DNA of 64,000 nucleotides from Cercospora beticola (lineage: Eukaryota; Ascomycota; Dothideomycetes; Mycosphaerellales; Mycosphaerellaceae): NCBI RefSeq assembly GCF_033473495.1, contig NC_088936.1, forward strand, positions 3,472,001-3,536,000, read 5' to 3'. Positions 1 to 12,499 of the stretch are shown here, one piece after another. Within the stretch, counting starts at the first letter, position 1. Each line of letters starts with the position of its first letter. The translations under genes were made by a program, and so were the position numbers. The notes under the pieces are model-generated. The model was not told where the DNA came from. It made no database searches and worked only from the letters and a program-made list of their open reading frames with translations.

Positions 1-827
1 GTCCACTTTCTCAATTGGGGTATCTCAGAGCGAATATCGGATGGCTGCGAGGTCATACAAGGACGCTAGCTTGTTTCGCCCTCTGAAAAGTTGGCATTGC
101 ATGCTTGCAATGGTTAAAGTATTATTTACCCACATGCGAAGCTCACCACATGTCGCTCCGCGACACCTCCCTAGAGTGACCACTTCTCATCTTCAGAGTG
201 CCCGAAACCCAGCAACACGGTTGAACTGCAATGTAAGCCTTGCAATGCTTGTTATGAGATAAGCACCTTGTTGGCGATATGGATCGTGGCCGTGCCCAAA
301 CGAAAATGAGAAGAATGGCCAGCGTGGATTGTCTTTAGCAAGTATAGACCAATGGTCCCGCAGATGCTGCAGCTCGCATCGAATGCAACTGATATCGTTA
401 GCTGAACCGTGAGGCCAGTACAACGTCGAAAGAGTGCCGCATAGTTGAGCGAGGGCGTTGAGGTCAGGCTCTTCCAGTGACACGTAAGTTCAAACTCATT
501 TTAGAAGTGAACCAACATACAGGATGCCACCACCGGCGATGTTCTCGCCGCCTCGTATTGAGCAAGACACAGAACTCGGTACCCAAGACTCCTTTCGTAT
601 TAGCGCTGGACTTGTATGTCAGAATCTTGGATTGGTTGTACCATGCTTACAGTGTATGTTTTGACGGATCACCTCGCACTGTTTGCCCATTCAAGTGAAT
701 GCTCTTTGGCAAAGGATTGTCCTGCCGGCAGTTGGTATTGTGTATTACAGAGAACACGCGAATCACAGCTTAAGGAGAATTCCAGACATCGACCGACTTT
801 TGCAAACGAGTCTTTGAAAACCCAAGC
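1..827. other. left-edge stretch without a confident gene
   Basis: No gene can be supported. A minus-strand open stretch at 193-483 (96 codons from a GTG) has protein-like composition, with several Trp, Phe and His and a Cys-x-x-Cys pair, and could be an exon of a gene whose other parts are not recognisable. No family is recognised. The remaining frames are short and look random. Confidence 0.4.
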
Positions 828-2450
828 TCACATGAATGCCATCTCGCGTACGAGACCTCCTTTTGTCCAGCCGCGAGCGAAGTTGCGTCCAGTCGTTAAC
901 AAAATGCCGATCCACCAGATACGTCCAATCGAATCGTCATACCACATCTGTGGTTTGCCATTACTACGAGCTCTCATTCGGATGACGGCTCGCTTGACGC
1001 CCTCTTCGATAATGATCGCGATACCATTCAGCGCGAAGAACTTGGCCTCGCCAGCTGCGTCGGCCCAGCTACCGCCAACCGTACCTCTCACGGACAAAGA
1101 ATGTACGACCGCAGAACTCAAGAAGCCACCAAGCACTTTGCCAATGTCGGCAGGCTGGTCAGAAGATTTGCCCGTGATTGTCCTCTCTAGCCACTCGCCT
1201 GGCCATACGCCCCAAACCAGGAACAGACGAGCGAAAAGTCTGTGCCATCCATATGACCAGAAGCCTCGAGCAGATGTGATGTCCCAGACTCGTGTCGTGT
1301 AGAGCGGGGGAAAGAAGGCCAGCGGCGAAGGTGCCAATGGCGAGCAGATGATTGCGAAGAGCGAATGGCCGAATGAGAACGCAGCCATCAGGAACGCTCC
1401 AAGTGCAGTGGTAAGTAGATATTGCTCCGAAAGTGACAATTCATCGAATGGTGACGGAGGCGGATCGATCCTGTCCATCATCGGTGCCAATCGTCGCACA
1501 TATACGGTCCGAATGACTGCCCATGCAATGACTAGTACTGGTCCAACATGCACGAGCAACGAATGGATGCGATTCTGCACGGTAGGCAGCCAAGTCTTTG
1601 ATGTATGTCGTACGTCGGCCGTCGTCCACGTGAAGCCCACTCCTCGCATCGATAGTTCCAACTCCAGTGCCCACGAGGCGCGATCAGCAAAGCCATGCGG
1701 CCAACCATCCTCAGTGTGCGCGGTCTCGATGACTGGTATGGGCTTCGGTCCGTCGATCAGTTTGCGCATCATGGTCATGTATCCATCGTCCTTGCTCAAA
1801 AGTTCGGTATATGATTGGCTCGTCATGTTTTCGAGCAAGCTAGACTGCGAGATTGCACGTTGCGGCTTTGGACGCGTGACTTTTAACAAGTCATCACTTT
1901 TCTCTGCCAGGGCGGTTGAGTGTGCATTCGCATTTGATTTGTCTGGAGCATGCGCCGTAGAGGGCTTCTTGAGCATTCCATTGCTTCCGCCATCAGCCCA
2001 AGGACGAGGCGCAGACTCTCCTCGGGGAGTTTCGGCGCGACGGTGGTGCGTATATGTCACTCTTCGCGGAATATGACTGAATCCATAATAGCTGATGAAG
2101 AACGCATCGAGGACTCGCAATCCTCCATATATGCCCACTAAGCCAAGCTGATAGGTTAGACCAATGCTTTGTGGCACATGGTACGCCAGAGGCAACCGGA
2201 GGAAGAGGTACGCCGCGATTGCAGCTAGTACGTTTCGAAGTGCGCCAATCTTGAACGTTGCCACTGACTGCGGCGGTGGAGGCGGCAGAAGCAAAATTCC
2301 TATGTAGTATAATAGAACTGGACAAAGTAGAGCTTCCAAAGTTAGTGGCTTAGTTCCAGGTATCGGTCGAAGTCCTGGTCTTGGCTCTCCAGTGAATGCT
2401 GAGTTCAAGGCGTGTACGAGGAACGTCGGAATTGGTAGCCATGACAGCAT
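828..2450 (-). CDS. wax synthase-like membrane-bound O-acyltransferase
   Basis: Single-exon frame of 540 aa. Hydrophobic segments lie near residues 40-60, 70-125 and 300-380 and in the C-terminal third, so this is an integral membrane protein, probably of the ER. The C-terminal third carries the features of the fungal wax synthase / MBOAT-2 domain: a Trp/Phe-rich motif (GFWSYGWHRLF) followed about 50 residues later by a His in a hydrophobic stretch (SSAVVHSL, near residue 449), the expected catalytic His. The middle, about residues 130-260, is polar and Ser/Lys-rich and looks disordered. The family moves acyl groups from acyl-CoA to alcohols, and fungal members also acetylate secondary metabolites, so the substrate cannot be told. 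The start is the first ATG and opens into a hydrophobic N-terminus. No co-transcribed neighbour is visible. Confidence 0.8.
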   Translation of the reverse strand: MLSWLPIPTFLVHALNSAFTGEPRPGLRPIPGTKPLTLEALLCPVLLYYIGILLLPPPPPQSVATFKIGALRNVLAAIAAYLFLRLPLAYHVPQSIGLTYQLGLVGIYGGLRVLDAFFISYYGFSHIPRRVTYTHHRRAETPRGESAPRPWADGGSNGMLKKPSTAHAPDKSNANAHSTALAEKSDDLLKVTRPKPQRAISQSSLLENMTSQSYTELLSKDDGYMTMMRKLIDGPKPIPVIETAHTEDGWPHGFADRASWALELELSMRGVGFTWTTADVRHTSKTWLPTVQNRIHSLLVHVGPVLVIAWAVIRTVYVRRLAPMMDRIDPPPSPFDELSLSEQYLLTTALGAFLMAAFSFGHSLFAIICSPLAPSPLAFFPPLYTTRVWDITSARGFWSYGWHRLFARLFLVWGVWPGEWLERTITGKSSDQPADIGKVLGGFLSSAVVHSLSVRGTVGGSWADAAGEAKFFALNGIAIIIEEGVKRAVIRMRARSNGKPQMWYDDSIGRIWWIGILLTTGRNFARGWTKGGLVREMAFM

Positions 2451-3724
2451 TGTATAGTTCGCGATGGCCTGCTTGCAATGTCTTCGCTTTCTGTGGGAGA
2501 GGTCTGAACCATTATTTGATCTCTGTGTCTGGTCAATGGTAGCTTATGCCACAAACTCTATTTCCCGTCCATGACGTGAACACTTCATGTCCCCTAAGTT
2601 GACGAGCGCTGTTCGATGGTTCCATCATGTGACTATGATACGAGCACAAAGAGCATCCCTATTGCCTTTGTTCGTCCTCACGATTAACGAGCGTGTCAGC
2701 TCGCTGTCGCTGATGTACGTGTGTCCATTCAGCTCTACGAGCCCACGGTATGGCTGAGTCTCGCCTAGGTTTAGAGACTGTTGACGCGACAAACAACGTC
2801 GACTTGTGGAATTGATAAAGTGATGTAAGTTTGACCCAGGCACAGGATGGCCATGGATGTTCTTGATCAAAGCACACCAGGCAAGCGCGATGCCAAGTCC
2901 GAGATTCGGCCTTTGCGGAGTGACCTTTTGCTTTCCCTTACGCCTTTGCCTCTTCCTCAACATCAACATTCCGACATTTCACGGCACAAGAGGGCAACAA
3001 CGTCGGTCCGAAAAGGGTGTTACAAGACCAACAGAGCGCCTGATGTCCTGCACATACATGAAAACCCCTTTTGAAGTCGAGCAGCAGAAGTAAGAAAGTC
3101 GGATCCGCATTGCATTTCTACAGAATTATCATCCTCGTACATCCACCATTATGGCGTGCACTCAGATTCTCGGCTGCGTCAAAAGCTTCTGTTTCAAAAA
3201 GCAGTCGTAAAATATGCTTCCTCTCCGAACACCAATATACTTACTGCACAGCGAGCGCAATATCCAGGAGCTGCAAGGATTGCGCCGCACCTGTTCAGAC
3301 AGGCGTAGCCTTGGCTTGATGAGCGCATGCTGTCGAGAGCAGAGTTGCTAGCAGGTAAGCGATGGCGATGGCGTGGGGCTCGATCCTGTTCGCTGTCGCG
3401 TCGGGGTATCAGAAGCGGGCGTGGGATTATTCTGGGTAATGATCCAAGTGGTCGTGTGCGATCTCTAGGCATATTTCTATTCGCAGACTTCAGCAGTGAA
3501 TGTGGCTGTTGGCTAGAGGCACCGTGGAATGGAGTGGTGGATCGGTTTGTCTCAATGTGGCCACCGTCAGCCCTCTATTCTGTCGTCTTATGAACATTCA
3601 AAGCATTGCTAATTCTTGCCGCCGCTCTGATAACAGCTCCCGGTATCGAAGATGAAAAAGAAGATACGAAAATTTGCCGGGGCTCCTGCTCTCGAGCTCT
3701 GGGTTCCTCAATATGTCAAGCTCT
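2451..3724. other. intergenic, no supported gene
   Basis: About 1.3 kb between the acyltransferase start and the 3' end of the small secreted protein gene. Short overlapping frames occur on both strands (for example 2625-2969 minus, 114 codons, basic N-terminus) but none has a recognisable domain, signal peptide or splice pattern. It presumably includes the acyltransferase promoter and the 3' UTR of the next gene. Confidence 0.4.
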
Positions 3725-4391
3725 TTAGAACGACCAGATACCTCCAGCTGGCTTGGTGCCGTTTCCAGGGACCAATCTAGCAAGAAACATGTTAGCAATC
3801 ACGTGGAATACTCATACAGCGAGTGGGCCAGTCCAGGCTTTACGGAGACTCACCCATGCTCTCTAAATATAGCCTTAACCCTCTCTACAATCATCGCGGT
3901 CGGCGGCACGACGGTGCCGTTTGCTCGGGCTGTAGTTGGAGGGTATAGCCATGGAACGGTCTGAAGAGCCAAGCTACTCCCATACATCTCGTTGATTTCC
4001 GAAGCAGCGAAACCGCCGCCAATAAAGATCGCCCATGGGGCCTCTGGAGAAGGGTTGTTGATGTTCGAGCCGAGTCCGGAGACTGGGATGGTGGCCTCGC
4101 CCGCGAGCAGAGGACCAAATTCGGATTTGCCATCGGAAGCAGAGTGAATGACGTGGACGACTATGATGCAGGACATGTCAGCACATTGCGCCACGAAACG
4201 CCTTATCAAATACCTGACTTACTTTTGTAGTCAGGTGCCATGAGTTCAATGAACTCTTTGCTGATTTTGGCTTCCTTGCCTCCAAGAGCGATAGGGATCG
4301 CATCCGATGAATAGTTGCCCTGTGCTGCGACAGGAACGACAGTGTTGAGCACTGCAAAGGCAGCGAGGAGCTGGAAAATTGTTGAGGCCAT
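3725..4391 (-). CDS. small secreted protein, three exons, unknown function
   Basis: Spliced model: exons 4391-4223, 4160-3854 and 3776-3725 (minus). Intron 1 is GTAAGT...TAG (62 bp) and intron 2 is GTGAGT...TAG (77 bp). The joined length of 528 nt keeps one frame to a TAA stop, giving 175 aa. The N-terminus is a good signal peptide (MASTIFQLLAAFAVLNTVV, predicted cut after AAQ). The mature part has an N-glycosylation sequon near its start and a Gly-rich hydrophobic motif (APWAIFIGGGF) that recalls a Rossmann-type strand-loop, but it is too short for a dinucleotide-binding fold to be asserted. There are almost no Cys residues, so it is not a disulfide-rich effector. The gene lies about 1.7 kb from the left edge of the RIP island. 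Exon structure is well supported by phase; function is unknown. Confidence 0.7.
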
Positions 4392-5920
4392 TATTGCGAT
4401 TCGTAAGAGAGCGTGGTATCTTGGACAACGGACGTGAGGCAGTGAGGTTCATATGTATCAATCCGCTGTGCTCCCCAGGCGTCCAGACCCGGTCACCAAG
4501 AATAAGCCACTGGATCACGTCCCACCGCATTTGACGCGGCGCTCCGCAGTTTGTACGAACACATCTTGGGGAGCCGATGGCAGAACGGTCTTGGCAGTCA
4601 AAGCGAACTCGTTGTCGAGATATCTAGCGTGACTGAGCTCCATGCCGTCTCCATGATTCCATTTCATGCCTTTTCCCCAGTGCCGTTGGCCGGAAAATGG
4701 GTCGAAGCGTAATCCGAGGTTCATGCTGTGTAACCCGCTGAACGCAGGTACTGACCAATGTCAACTCATTTGTTCCACATGTGTGGGTTGACGCGCATTG
4801 CGACTGCGAAGGCGTCGCACAATCTCGCAGAATCAATGACGATGACTTTGGATCATGTTCTTGATTCGTGTGCATCGTTTCCTTTCGGGTGTACTATTTG
4901 TCGCTGCGTTCGTCTTGGGGCGGAGGCTCAAGCACGATAAACAGAATTGGTTTGATTGACAGGCCAGACCCGTGCAATCGCGACAGGACACCTCAGTGAC
5001 ACCTTGGCACGGTTGAAGTGTCACTCACGTGTTGACTACATGTGCATGCTCCTTTCATTTCCAGCAATTCGGCCAGCGGCATGATCGCGTATCGCAACTC
5101 GAGCGGTGCGCTTGATTCCGAATGATCTGACAGGATGGTGCCATGGGGTATCATGTAGGATTCATGTAGGCCAAGGTGCTATGCAAGTCCTCTCCGTGCT
5201 TCGCGAGGAAGGCCGCTCTGGCCATCGTGGCATGCTGCGGAGAAATTAGATACGCTAAGGGGCGAGTCCTGATTGGCATGCGGATGTGCTCACATTATTG
5301 CGACCACTCCAGAGCCTGGAATCGCAATCAGGATATCGGGTGTTGGATGTAAGAGCGGACGCAATGCCAAAAAGGACGAGTTGCGTAGCTTCGGCTGCGC
5401 CCCGAACGACGACTGCAGGATCGATGGGGACGCACATCGTACGCAATCCCAGTCCAACTTCTGGATGACTGGTTGGTGCCCCAATATCGTCATTGCCCTG
5501 TTGTCGCAGTTGTTGTGTTCAGATTAAACGCCTCTCTGAGAGGAGTTTCGGGTCGGGTCAGCGGACGGAATTTCGGCAAAATTTTCGCTATTCATTCCAA
5601 CAACATCACCGCATGTTCAACACCCTCTTGGCCAAAAAATCAATCACAATTCTTGCTTGCAGAGGAAAGGGGAGGGAAGGCTAAGAGCATGGGCTTGTAG
5701 AGGACTCGTCGTTGCAATGGTCCTTCTGGAGCGAAAATCGCCGCACGCTCGCCTAGAGTTGCCCCTCCACTTCCCAAGCAAAACAAAAGCATCGACAACA
5801 CTCTAGAGCCAGTATACATCACAAAAGAATGGACGCGCTGGGAATTTCCAACGTTCGCAGGCCGAAGGCCTGGGAATGTTGGGAAGGGACCTAACGAGGA
5901 AGGAGAGACAACACCCTTCT
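4392..5920. other. intergenic, no supported gene
   Basis: No gene is supported. A minus-strand frame at 4515-4724 (69 codons, a His/Trp/Gly-containing stretch) reads somewhat like a terminal exon, but no partner exons or family can be recognised. The remainder, up to the short repeat at 5921, holds only short overlapping frames. Confidence 0.4.
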
Positions 5921-6117
5921 GCCAAAGGCAGGAAAGAAAAGCTCCACGCAGTGGCCGCCGGAGGCATGCACCAGCAGAAGACTCTTTCCTCCTTCTGACG
6001 CAGCCTGCCAAATTTGGAAAGAGCAACCTTACTACTAACTTCCAGAACGGAAGTGCATACCCTAAGCTCTCGCCGAAGGTGCGAAAGAAAAGCATTACGC
6101 AGTAGCCGCCGTAGGCA
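5921..6117. repeat. pair of about 46 bp direct repeats at the left RIP edge
   Basis: Copy A is about 5921-5966 and copy B about 6072-6117, roughly 151 bp apart. They share GCC-AAGG, AAAGAAAAGC, ACGCAGT and GCCGCCG blocks. Two of the differences in B are CA-to-TA and TG-to-TA changes (CACGC to TACGC, GTGGCC to GTAGCC), the direction expected of RIP acting on the inner copy only. Confidence 0.55.
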
Positions 6118-6124
6118 AAACGTC

Positions 6125-7065
6125 AACTACTTGCTCTACCTAGAGCACTACTTCTTCTTACAATGCACTACTAATTTCTTATACTAGCAGCATTATTTTT
6201 AACGACTATATAACAGTAGATCCTGCGACGTACTCTATATTACTATAGTACTACTTTTGCCTTATTCTAGTACTACTTTAATACTATAAAGTAGAATCGA
6301 GAGAGTGCTTCTGCCTAAGTATATACGAAAGAGTACGCGGGCGCAACTAGGGCTAATAACTAGTCGAAAAGATATTCTTAGAGTATAGAGTTAGAAAATT
6401 TAGTAAAACAAAAAACTTACTATTTAATAGACGCGCTAGGCTAATTATATCGTTAGTTAGAATCCCTAACGTAGTATTTATACTATTATACTTATAATTA
6501 AACCTAGAACCTCTTCTATATAGTATTATTATAGATAAATACTAAGGAAGAATTATACTACTAGACTATACGCCTAATTTTAGAGAGCTAGGTATATAGA
6601 TTAAATATATACTAGACACTTTTTATATTAGCCTAGGTATAGAGCTAGAGAATAGGAATACTATAGAACTTTCTAAACTATAAGTAATAGTTATTATTAA
6701 ATTTAGAGACGATAAGAAGTTCCTTTTATTAGATCTAAACTCTCTTAAAATAAGGTATATTACTCTAATCGAGTTAGTATAAAGCTCGATACTAAGGATA
6801 AATAATACTATTAGATTACGTATACTCGCCGAGAGGTTATAAGTACTACGAAAAAAAAGTTAAGATCCTAGTATAATATAACGAGATAAAGATAGACTAT
6901 TAAATAGTCGATATAAAACGAAAGCCTCGCTATATACTATAACGTAATCCGCTACCTATAGTAATACTTACCTAAATAACTTATAGGCCTTAAATAGAAA
7001 GTATTCTATAAAGAAGATAATACTTAATATACTTTATAGATAGAAAAGTAGACTTTCGTTATTTA
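6125..7065. other. RIP-mutated DNA of unknown origin, left of the gypsy element
   Basis: Heavily mutated AT-rich sequence with stops in every frame. It is the pre-insertion target of the gypsy element and continues on the other side at 13874. No domain could be read even when TAG was allowed as former Gln or Trp. Confidence 0.5.
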
Positions 7066-7070
7066 ACTAC

Positions 7071-7266
7071 TATAAGAGCTAGTAGTATATAGCTCGAGAG
7101 GCGTAGCTTATTAGGCGTTAAGGCATAACGGCTAGTACCGCTTATACTTAGCGTAGGACAAAAGTACGTAGAACGTATATAAACTAAGAAGGTAAGAATT
7201 ATTCTTAATATCTCTAGATAGAGAGTCTAGAGGCGCTTAATATATTACTATATTCTACTCCTTATA
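7071..7266 (+). repeat. 5' LTR of gypsy element
   Basis: 196 bp, starting TATAAGAGCTAG and ending CTCCTTATA, near-identical to 13673-13868. Most differences between the LTRs are C/T or G/A, so they may be RIP rather than age. Confidence 0.92.
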
Positions 7267-7299
7267 ATTATAATTCTTCTACCTTATCGAGAGTAGCGA

Positions 7300-10200
7300 T
7301 CTATTAAGGCCTATTATACTTACGCGAAACGTATCTGCCTAGCGGACTAATCGCGACGACGACGTACCGAACAATAGATAGCTATTAGGCTATATCGAAG
7401 AGATATTAGAATCCGGAATAGTATAAGCTAAAGAGGAATAGAACGAGGATATAGATAATACCGACGACGCTAGTAACGCGTATATAATACGCAAACGCCT
7501 CTAAGCTAAAAATAATACGTTACGCGAATAGCTAGAGATCTATACCCTTAAAGCTAAGAACGAACGCTTACTAAGAGAGGTATAGATAATTAAATTGCTA
7601 GTACGGCTAAGCGTAATAGCGCTAGGCCTCGGACAGCCGATACCTTAGTAAGGCGACGCGTCTATAAGTTATACGAGTAGCGTACGTTCCGAAAGCGACG
7701 AGTATAGCTTATACGAGTCTATTAAGCTACGTACGCCTAAGCCCTTTAAGAGTAAGACTATAAAAGAGGTACGCGAATTTATCTATACTCTCGAAGTAAA
7801 CTTTATAGCTATACCGAAGAGGTTTCCGACGGATTACTAGAAGGTAATTATAGGTATTATATACCTCGTAGGCGAAGCGTAAGAGGCGTAGTATAATAAA
7901 TACCTAGGCGTTCTACCTATAGGATATACTTAGTCTCGGTTCTATTAATTCCTATACGATATCGTCGGGGATTAAGCGAACTATATACTTCTCGTAACTA
8001 TAGAATACGAGAACATACGCTAGAGTAAGAGCTAGAGCGTACGATAGTTCGTAATAGACCTTAGTAACCTAGAGTCTTAGTTAGGTAACTATACTAAGGC
8101 GTAGCTAGTACGCTAGTTCCTCGTAAAACTAAAGCTATCGCTACGTAAGGATATTATTAAGAACTATATTGTTCCTAATAAGCGTACCGACTTTGTCGCT
8201 CTAGTAAGATACCTCGAGTAAGCTAAGAAAGCTATACCTCGTAAGCCGTATCGTAGTAATACTAAGAACAAGTAGGCTAAGTATAAGCGTACCGATAGCG
8301 ACGCTTCTTATAAAGGAGCCTCTAGTTCGACTAGTAGCTAACGCGATACTTATAGTAGCAAGCCGAAGGGTAAACGTAGAAGCAAAGATAAGGGCAAGAG
8401 TTAGTAACCTACGTACTTCGTATATAACGAGGTTAGCTATATTAGTTCTAACTACCTAAACTCTAGGAAAGATAGTAATAAGCTAGCTATTCGTAGAGTA
8501 ACTATAGTAAAGGAGCAGTTTAGAGCGAAAAAAGCTAAGGCGCCGGAGATAACGCGCGAGTTACCGGCGCTAAACTAGATAGCGATAACTCTCTGCCGGT
8601 TTAGAGCGTACTAGCGACGCGTATAGAAGAAGAAGTCGAAACGTAGTTAGGTAGCAAGCCGGCCGCTTTCCTTCTCGATAATACTATAGATATTAATATA
8701 ATATTAAGGGCCTTTATACTATAGTATAACCTGCTAATAAGGCCGAATACGGCCCTACTGCCGGTTACTACCTTTATAGGTAAATTAGAGCACTATTATA
8801 GTACGTACTATATACGTATACGGATCGCAGACTCTAGTAGTAAAGAGCGACCTATAGGTAGTATCTTCTATATATATAATATACTAACTCCTAACGTAAT
8901 CTTAGGCCGTCTATAGCGACGTACTTAGCATATACTAGCTAGTAGCGCTATAGATAAATAGCTATATAGTAACGATCGTTTTAGTAAGTTCGAAGTCCGA
9001 GAAGCCTATAAGTTCTTTAAGGATCTTTAGAAGGTACTAGTAGTATTTATAGTAAGCCTAAGTAAGATAGGCGATAAGGTTAAGCCTATCTCTAAGGAGT
9101 TCTATCGTTTTAACGATATTCTTAATCTAATAGAGGAAATAAGAAGTAAGCTAGTTAATAGCGTAGAGTATACGATTAACCTACGGCCTAGAACTATACT
9201 ACTATTCCGCCTACTATATTACTAGTCGGGGCGAGAATTAGACGAGCTTAAGGAGTACTTAAAGACAGAACTCGAGTACGATTAGATCGAGCGTTCCGAT
9301 AGCGAGGCAGGTACGCCTATCCTATTCGTACTAAAGAAGAATAGTAAGCTATAGTTATATATCGACTACCGTAGACTAAACGAGATTACTATTAAGAACC
9401 GGTATCTACTACCTCTAATTAGTAAGACGCTAGATAGGCTTATAGGAGCCGTATAGTTTACGTCCTTAGACTTAGCCGATACGTACTACCGTATTCGGAT
9501 TAAGCTAAGTAACTGCTAGAAGACTACGTTCCGTACGCGCTACGGCTATTTCTAGTATAAAGTAATACCCTTCGGCTTAACGAACGTACTAGCGACGTTC
9601 TAAGTATATATTAACTATACGCTAGCGGAGCTAGTCGATATAAGCTATATAGTATACCTAGACGATATCCTAATCTATAGTAGGACACGCGAGGAATACG
9701 TACGAGACGTATACGCTATACTTAAGAGGCTCCGTAAGTTTAGACTCTATATATAGCGTTCTAAGTATAAGTTCTTCTAGAAAAAGGTCGACTTCCTTAG
9801 ATTCGTAGTAACTACCGGTAGCGTAGTAATAGACCTAAGTAGAGTAGCTATAATCGCCTCGTAGCTAACTCTAACTATACTAATAGAGGTTTAATCCTTC
9901 CTTAGATTCGCAAACTTCTACTATCGATTTATCTTCGGATATTCGAGAGTTATAGTACCTTTAATAGCGCTATTAAAGGGTATAAAGGATAGAAAGAAGC
10001 TAGGGCTAATTAAGTAGGAAGTAGCTAAGGAGTAGGCGTTCTATAAGCTAAAGAATCGATTTTAGACTATACCGCTACTAAGATACTTTAACTCTATACT
10101 ATGCCTATAAGTCGAAACCGACGCTTCCGACTTCGTAGTAGCTAGTATCCTAAGCTAACTATTCGAAGCGGAATAGTATCTAATTACCTTCTTCTTATAG

Positions 10201-12240
10201 AAGATAATTAACGCTAAATATAACTACGAGGTTTATAATAAGGAACTACTCGTAGTAGTTAAGGTATTTAAGGCGTAGCGACTATACCTCGAAGGCGCTA
10301 CGTATAAGGTTAAGATACTTATTAATTACGCTAACCTTAAGAGGTTTATAGGTATTAAGTAGCTAATAGGTAGATAAGTAAAGTAGGCAATATTCCTCGC
10401 CTCCTTTAATTTTACTATTAGCTATCGAGCTAGTAAGCTTAACCTAGCCGATACGCTATCTAGACGTAGCGACTATATACGAGAGGCGAAGGAGATAAGC
10501 AACTTCCTACTATTACTATAGTAGAAACTCTAGGTATAGAGTACTATACTCGCAAGCGGCCTAGTTATTACCTATATAAAAGCTACTTACTAGGCTTAGT
10601 TAGATACCCTAAAGGTAGTTATAGCGGCGGCTAAGAGCGGCGGAGTAGCGCTGCCTAATAGTAGGTATATTACGGCGGCGGCTAACCGTTCGGTTCGTCC
10701 GTTTAGCTTTGCTCTACCCTTACGAGTCGCTAGCGCTATTACTACGTAAGAGTAGCCGTATACTAACGTCTCGGATATAATTATTAGGTATACCGCTATA
10801 TTAGTATAGCTCGATTAGAAAGCAAAAGTACTATACGAGTAGGCCGAACGCGAAGGCGTAGCGAGCGAGAAATATACCGTTAAGGATAGCTATATATACC
10901 GGGGAGAGGCTCTATACCTACCGAACGACCTAGTATTATAGATATAAGTAATCTATATATACTACGACGATGTCCTAGCGAGCTATTTTAGTAAGGATAA
11001 GATAGTAGAGTTAGTTAAGCAGAAGTACTAGTAGCTAGAGGTTAGTAACGACGTAAAGTAGTACGTCGAGTAGTATAGTAGCTATTAGAAGGCAAAAGCG
11101 AGGCGCTATCGCTCCTATAGCGAGATAGCTACGCTCCCGCTATCTAACCGTCCTTAGAAGGATTTATTTATAGACTTTATTATAGATCTTCTACCTAGTA
11201 AGTAGAATAGCTATATCTTCGACGCGATCCTCGTAATCGTAGATCGTTACTTAAAGATAGTAACTTTCGTCCGAACGATAAAGCGCTATACTAGCGTAGA
11301 GCTTACGGATATCCTACTTAATAAAGTAATACGACTACGTAGCGTACTAGCTAGTATCGTAAGCGATAGAGGCTTAGTTTTTACTAGCTAGTTCTAGTTA
11401 GACTTCTGCTACGAGACGTATATTAAATATAGGCTAAGTACTATATTCTACTCGTAGACTAATAGTTAAACCGAGCGCGTAAACTAGACGCTTAAGTAGT
11501 ACCTACGTATCTATTATAGCGAGCGATAGGACGACTAGACGTCTATCCTATCGTTAGCGGAATTCGCGTATAATAATAGCGCGAATACTACGCTTAAGAT
11601 ATCGCTATTTCGAGTAGCATATAGGTTTAATCTAGACCTTTCTATAGAAACGCGTAAGAGGGACGTAGGCAAAGCTCGGGACGCGCTTCTTCGAGAAGAG
11701 GTACTAGTAGCGAAGGATACTATAGAGAGGTTAAAGCAGAACTACAAAGAGCTAACTAAGCGCTAGTAATAAGCAAGCGAATCTTAGGCTAAGTACTTTA
11801 ATTAGAAGTACTAGCCGATAGAATTTAAGGTTAGCGACTTAGTCCTATTATCTATAAAGAACCTCCGGTTAAAGGTACTATCGAAGAAGCTAGTAGACAA
11901 ATTCGCTAGACTATTTAAGGTTATTAACGTAGTTAGAAAGCAGGCGTACCGCCTAGCTCTACTAACCGGCTCGCGGATTTATAATATCTTCTACGTATCT
12001 CTCTTAGAACTCTAGCGAGGTAGCGATACGTAGGATACTAGCCTACTACTCGTAGACGAGTAAGGCGAATAGGAAGTCGAGAGGATACTAGAAAGCTATA
12101 TAGAGAAAGGCGTAAGGAAGTACCTAGTTCGATAGCGTAGGTAGCTAGAGGAATATAATATCTAGGAGCTAGTAGAATATATCGGGGATTACGAGGCACT
12201 TAACGTATTCGAGGCGTAACGCGAAACTAAGCAGCCTATA
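7300..12240 (+). pseudogene. gag-pol of the gypsy chromovirus, RIP-destroyed
   Basis: Landmarks read through the stops: a Zn-knuckle-like remnant near 8405-8450; the RT block from about 9290, with the active-site motif YLDDILIY starting at 9655; an RNase H start (ETDASDF) near 10117; the integrase H2C2 zinc finger at about 10966-11095; the integrase core with the second Asp in SDRG at 11362-11373 and the Glu-containing TERVN motif near 11465-11480; and a chromodomain beginning EVERIL at 12073. Every landmark is interrupted nearby by TAG codons where Gln (CAG) or Trp (TGG) is expected, which is the pattern RIP makes. No frameshift is needed between RT and integrase. Confidence 0.9.
12073..12195 (+). 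other. chromodomain remnant at the integrase C-terminus
   Basis: The frame reads EVERILESYIEKGVRKYLV, then an R(W)R(G/W) segment and EEYN(T/I)WE-like residues where TAG stands for former Trp. This is the canonical chromodomain pattern. In chromoviruses such as MAGGY or Tf1-related elements the domain steers integration to marked heterochromatin. Here it is a mutated relic. Confidence 0.85.
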
Positions 12241-12499
12241 TATAAAGCGAAACCGCGGAAGAAATAGTAATACTAGTAGTTAGTAGAATAGCGGAGAATT
12301 CTAAGAATTCTAAACGCTAAGCCTCGCTAAGATATAAGTATCGCTAAGATACGAGAATTTAGAAAACTAAGACGTTACGAGAGGAGAGAAAGCATTTATT
12401 TATAGTACCTGCAAGTATAGCGTATACTACGTATAATAGAAGTATATAGCCTATAGCTAGCGAGATATAAGAGTACTACGAGAGCCTAGTAGAAGAGGA

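Noticed and set aside
616..1302. 228-codon plus-strand open frame
   Set aside because: Mostly antisense to the acyltransferase C-terminus; composition is random and no signal or domain is seen.
1348..2076. 242-codon plus-strand open frame
   Set aside because: Lies wholly inside the wax-synthase-like gene on the other strand, has no domain and is a shadow frame.
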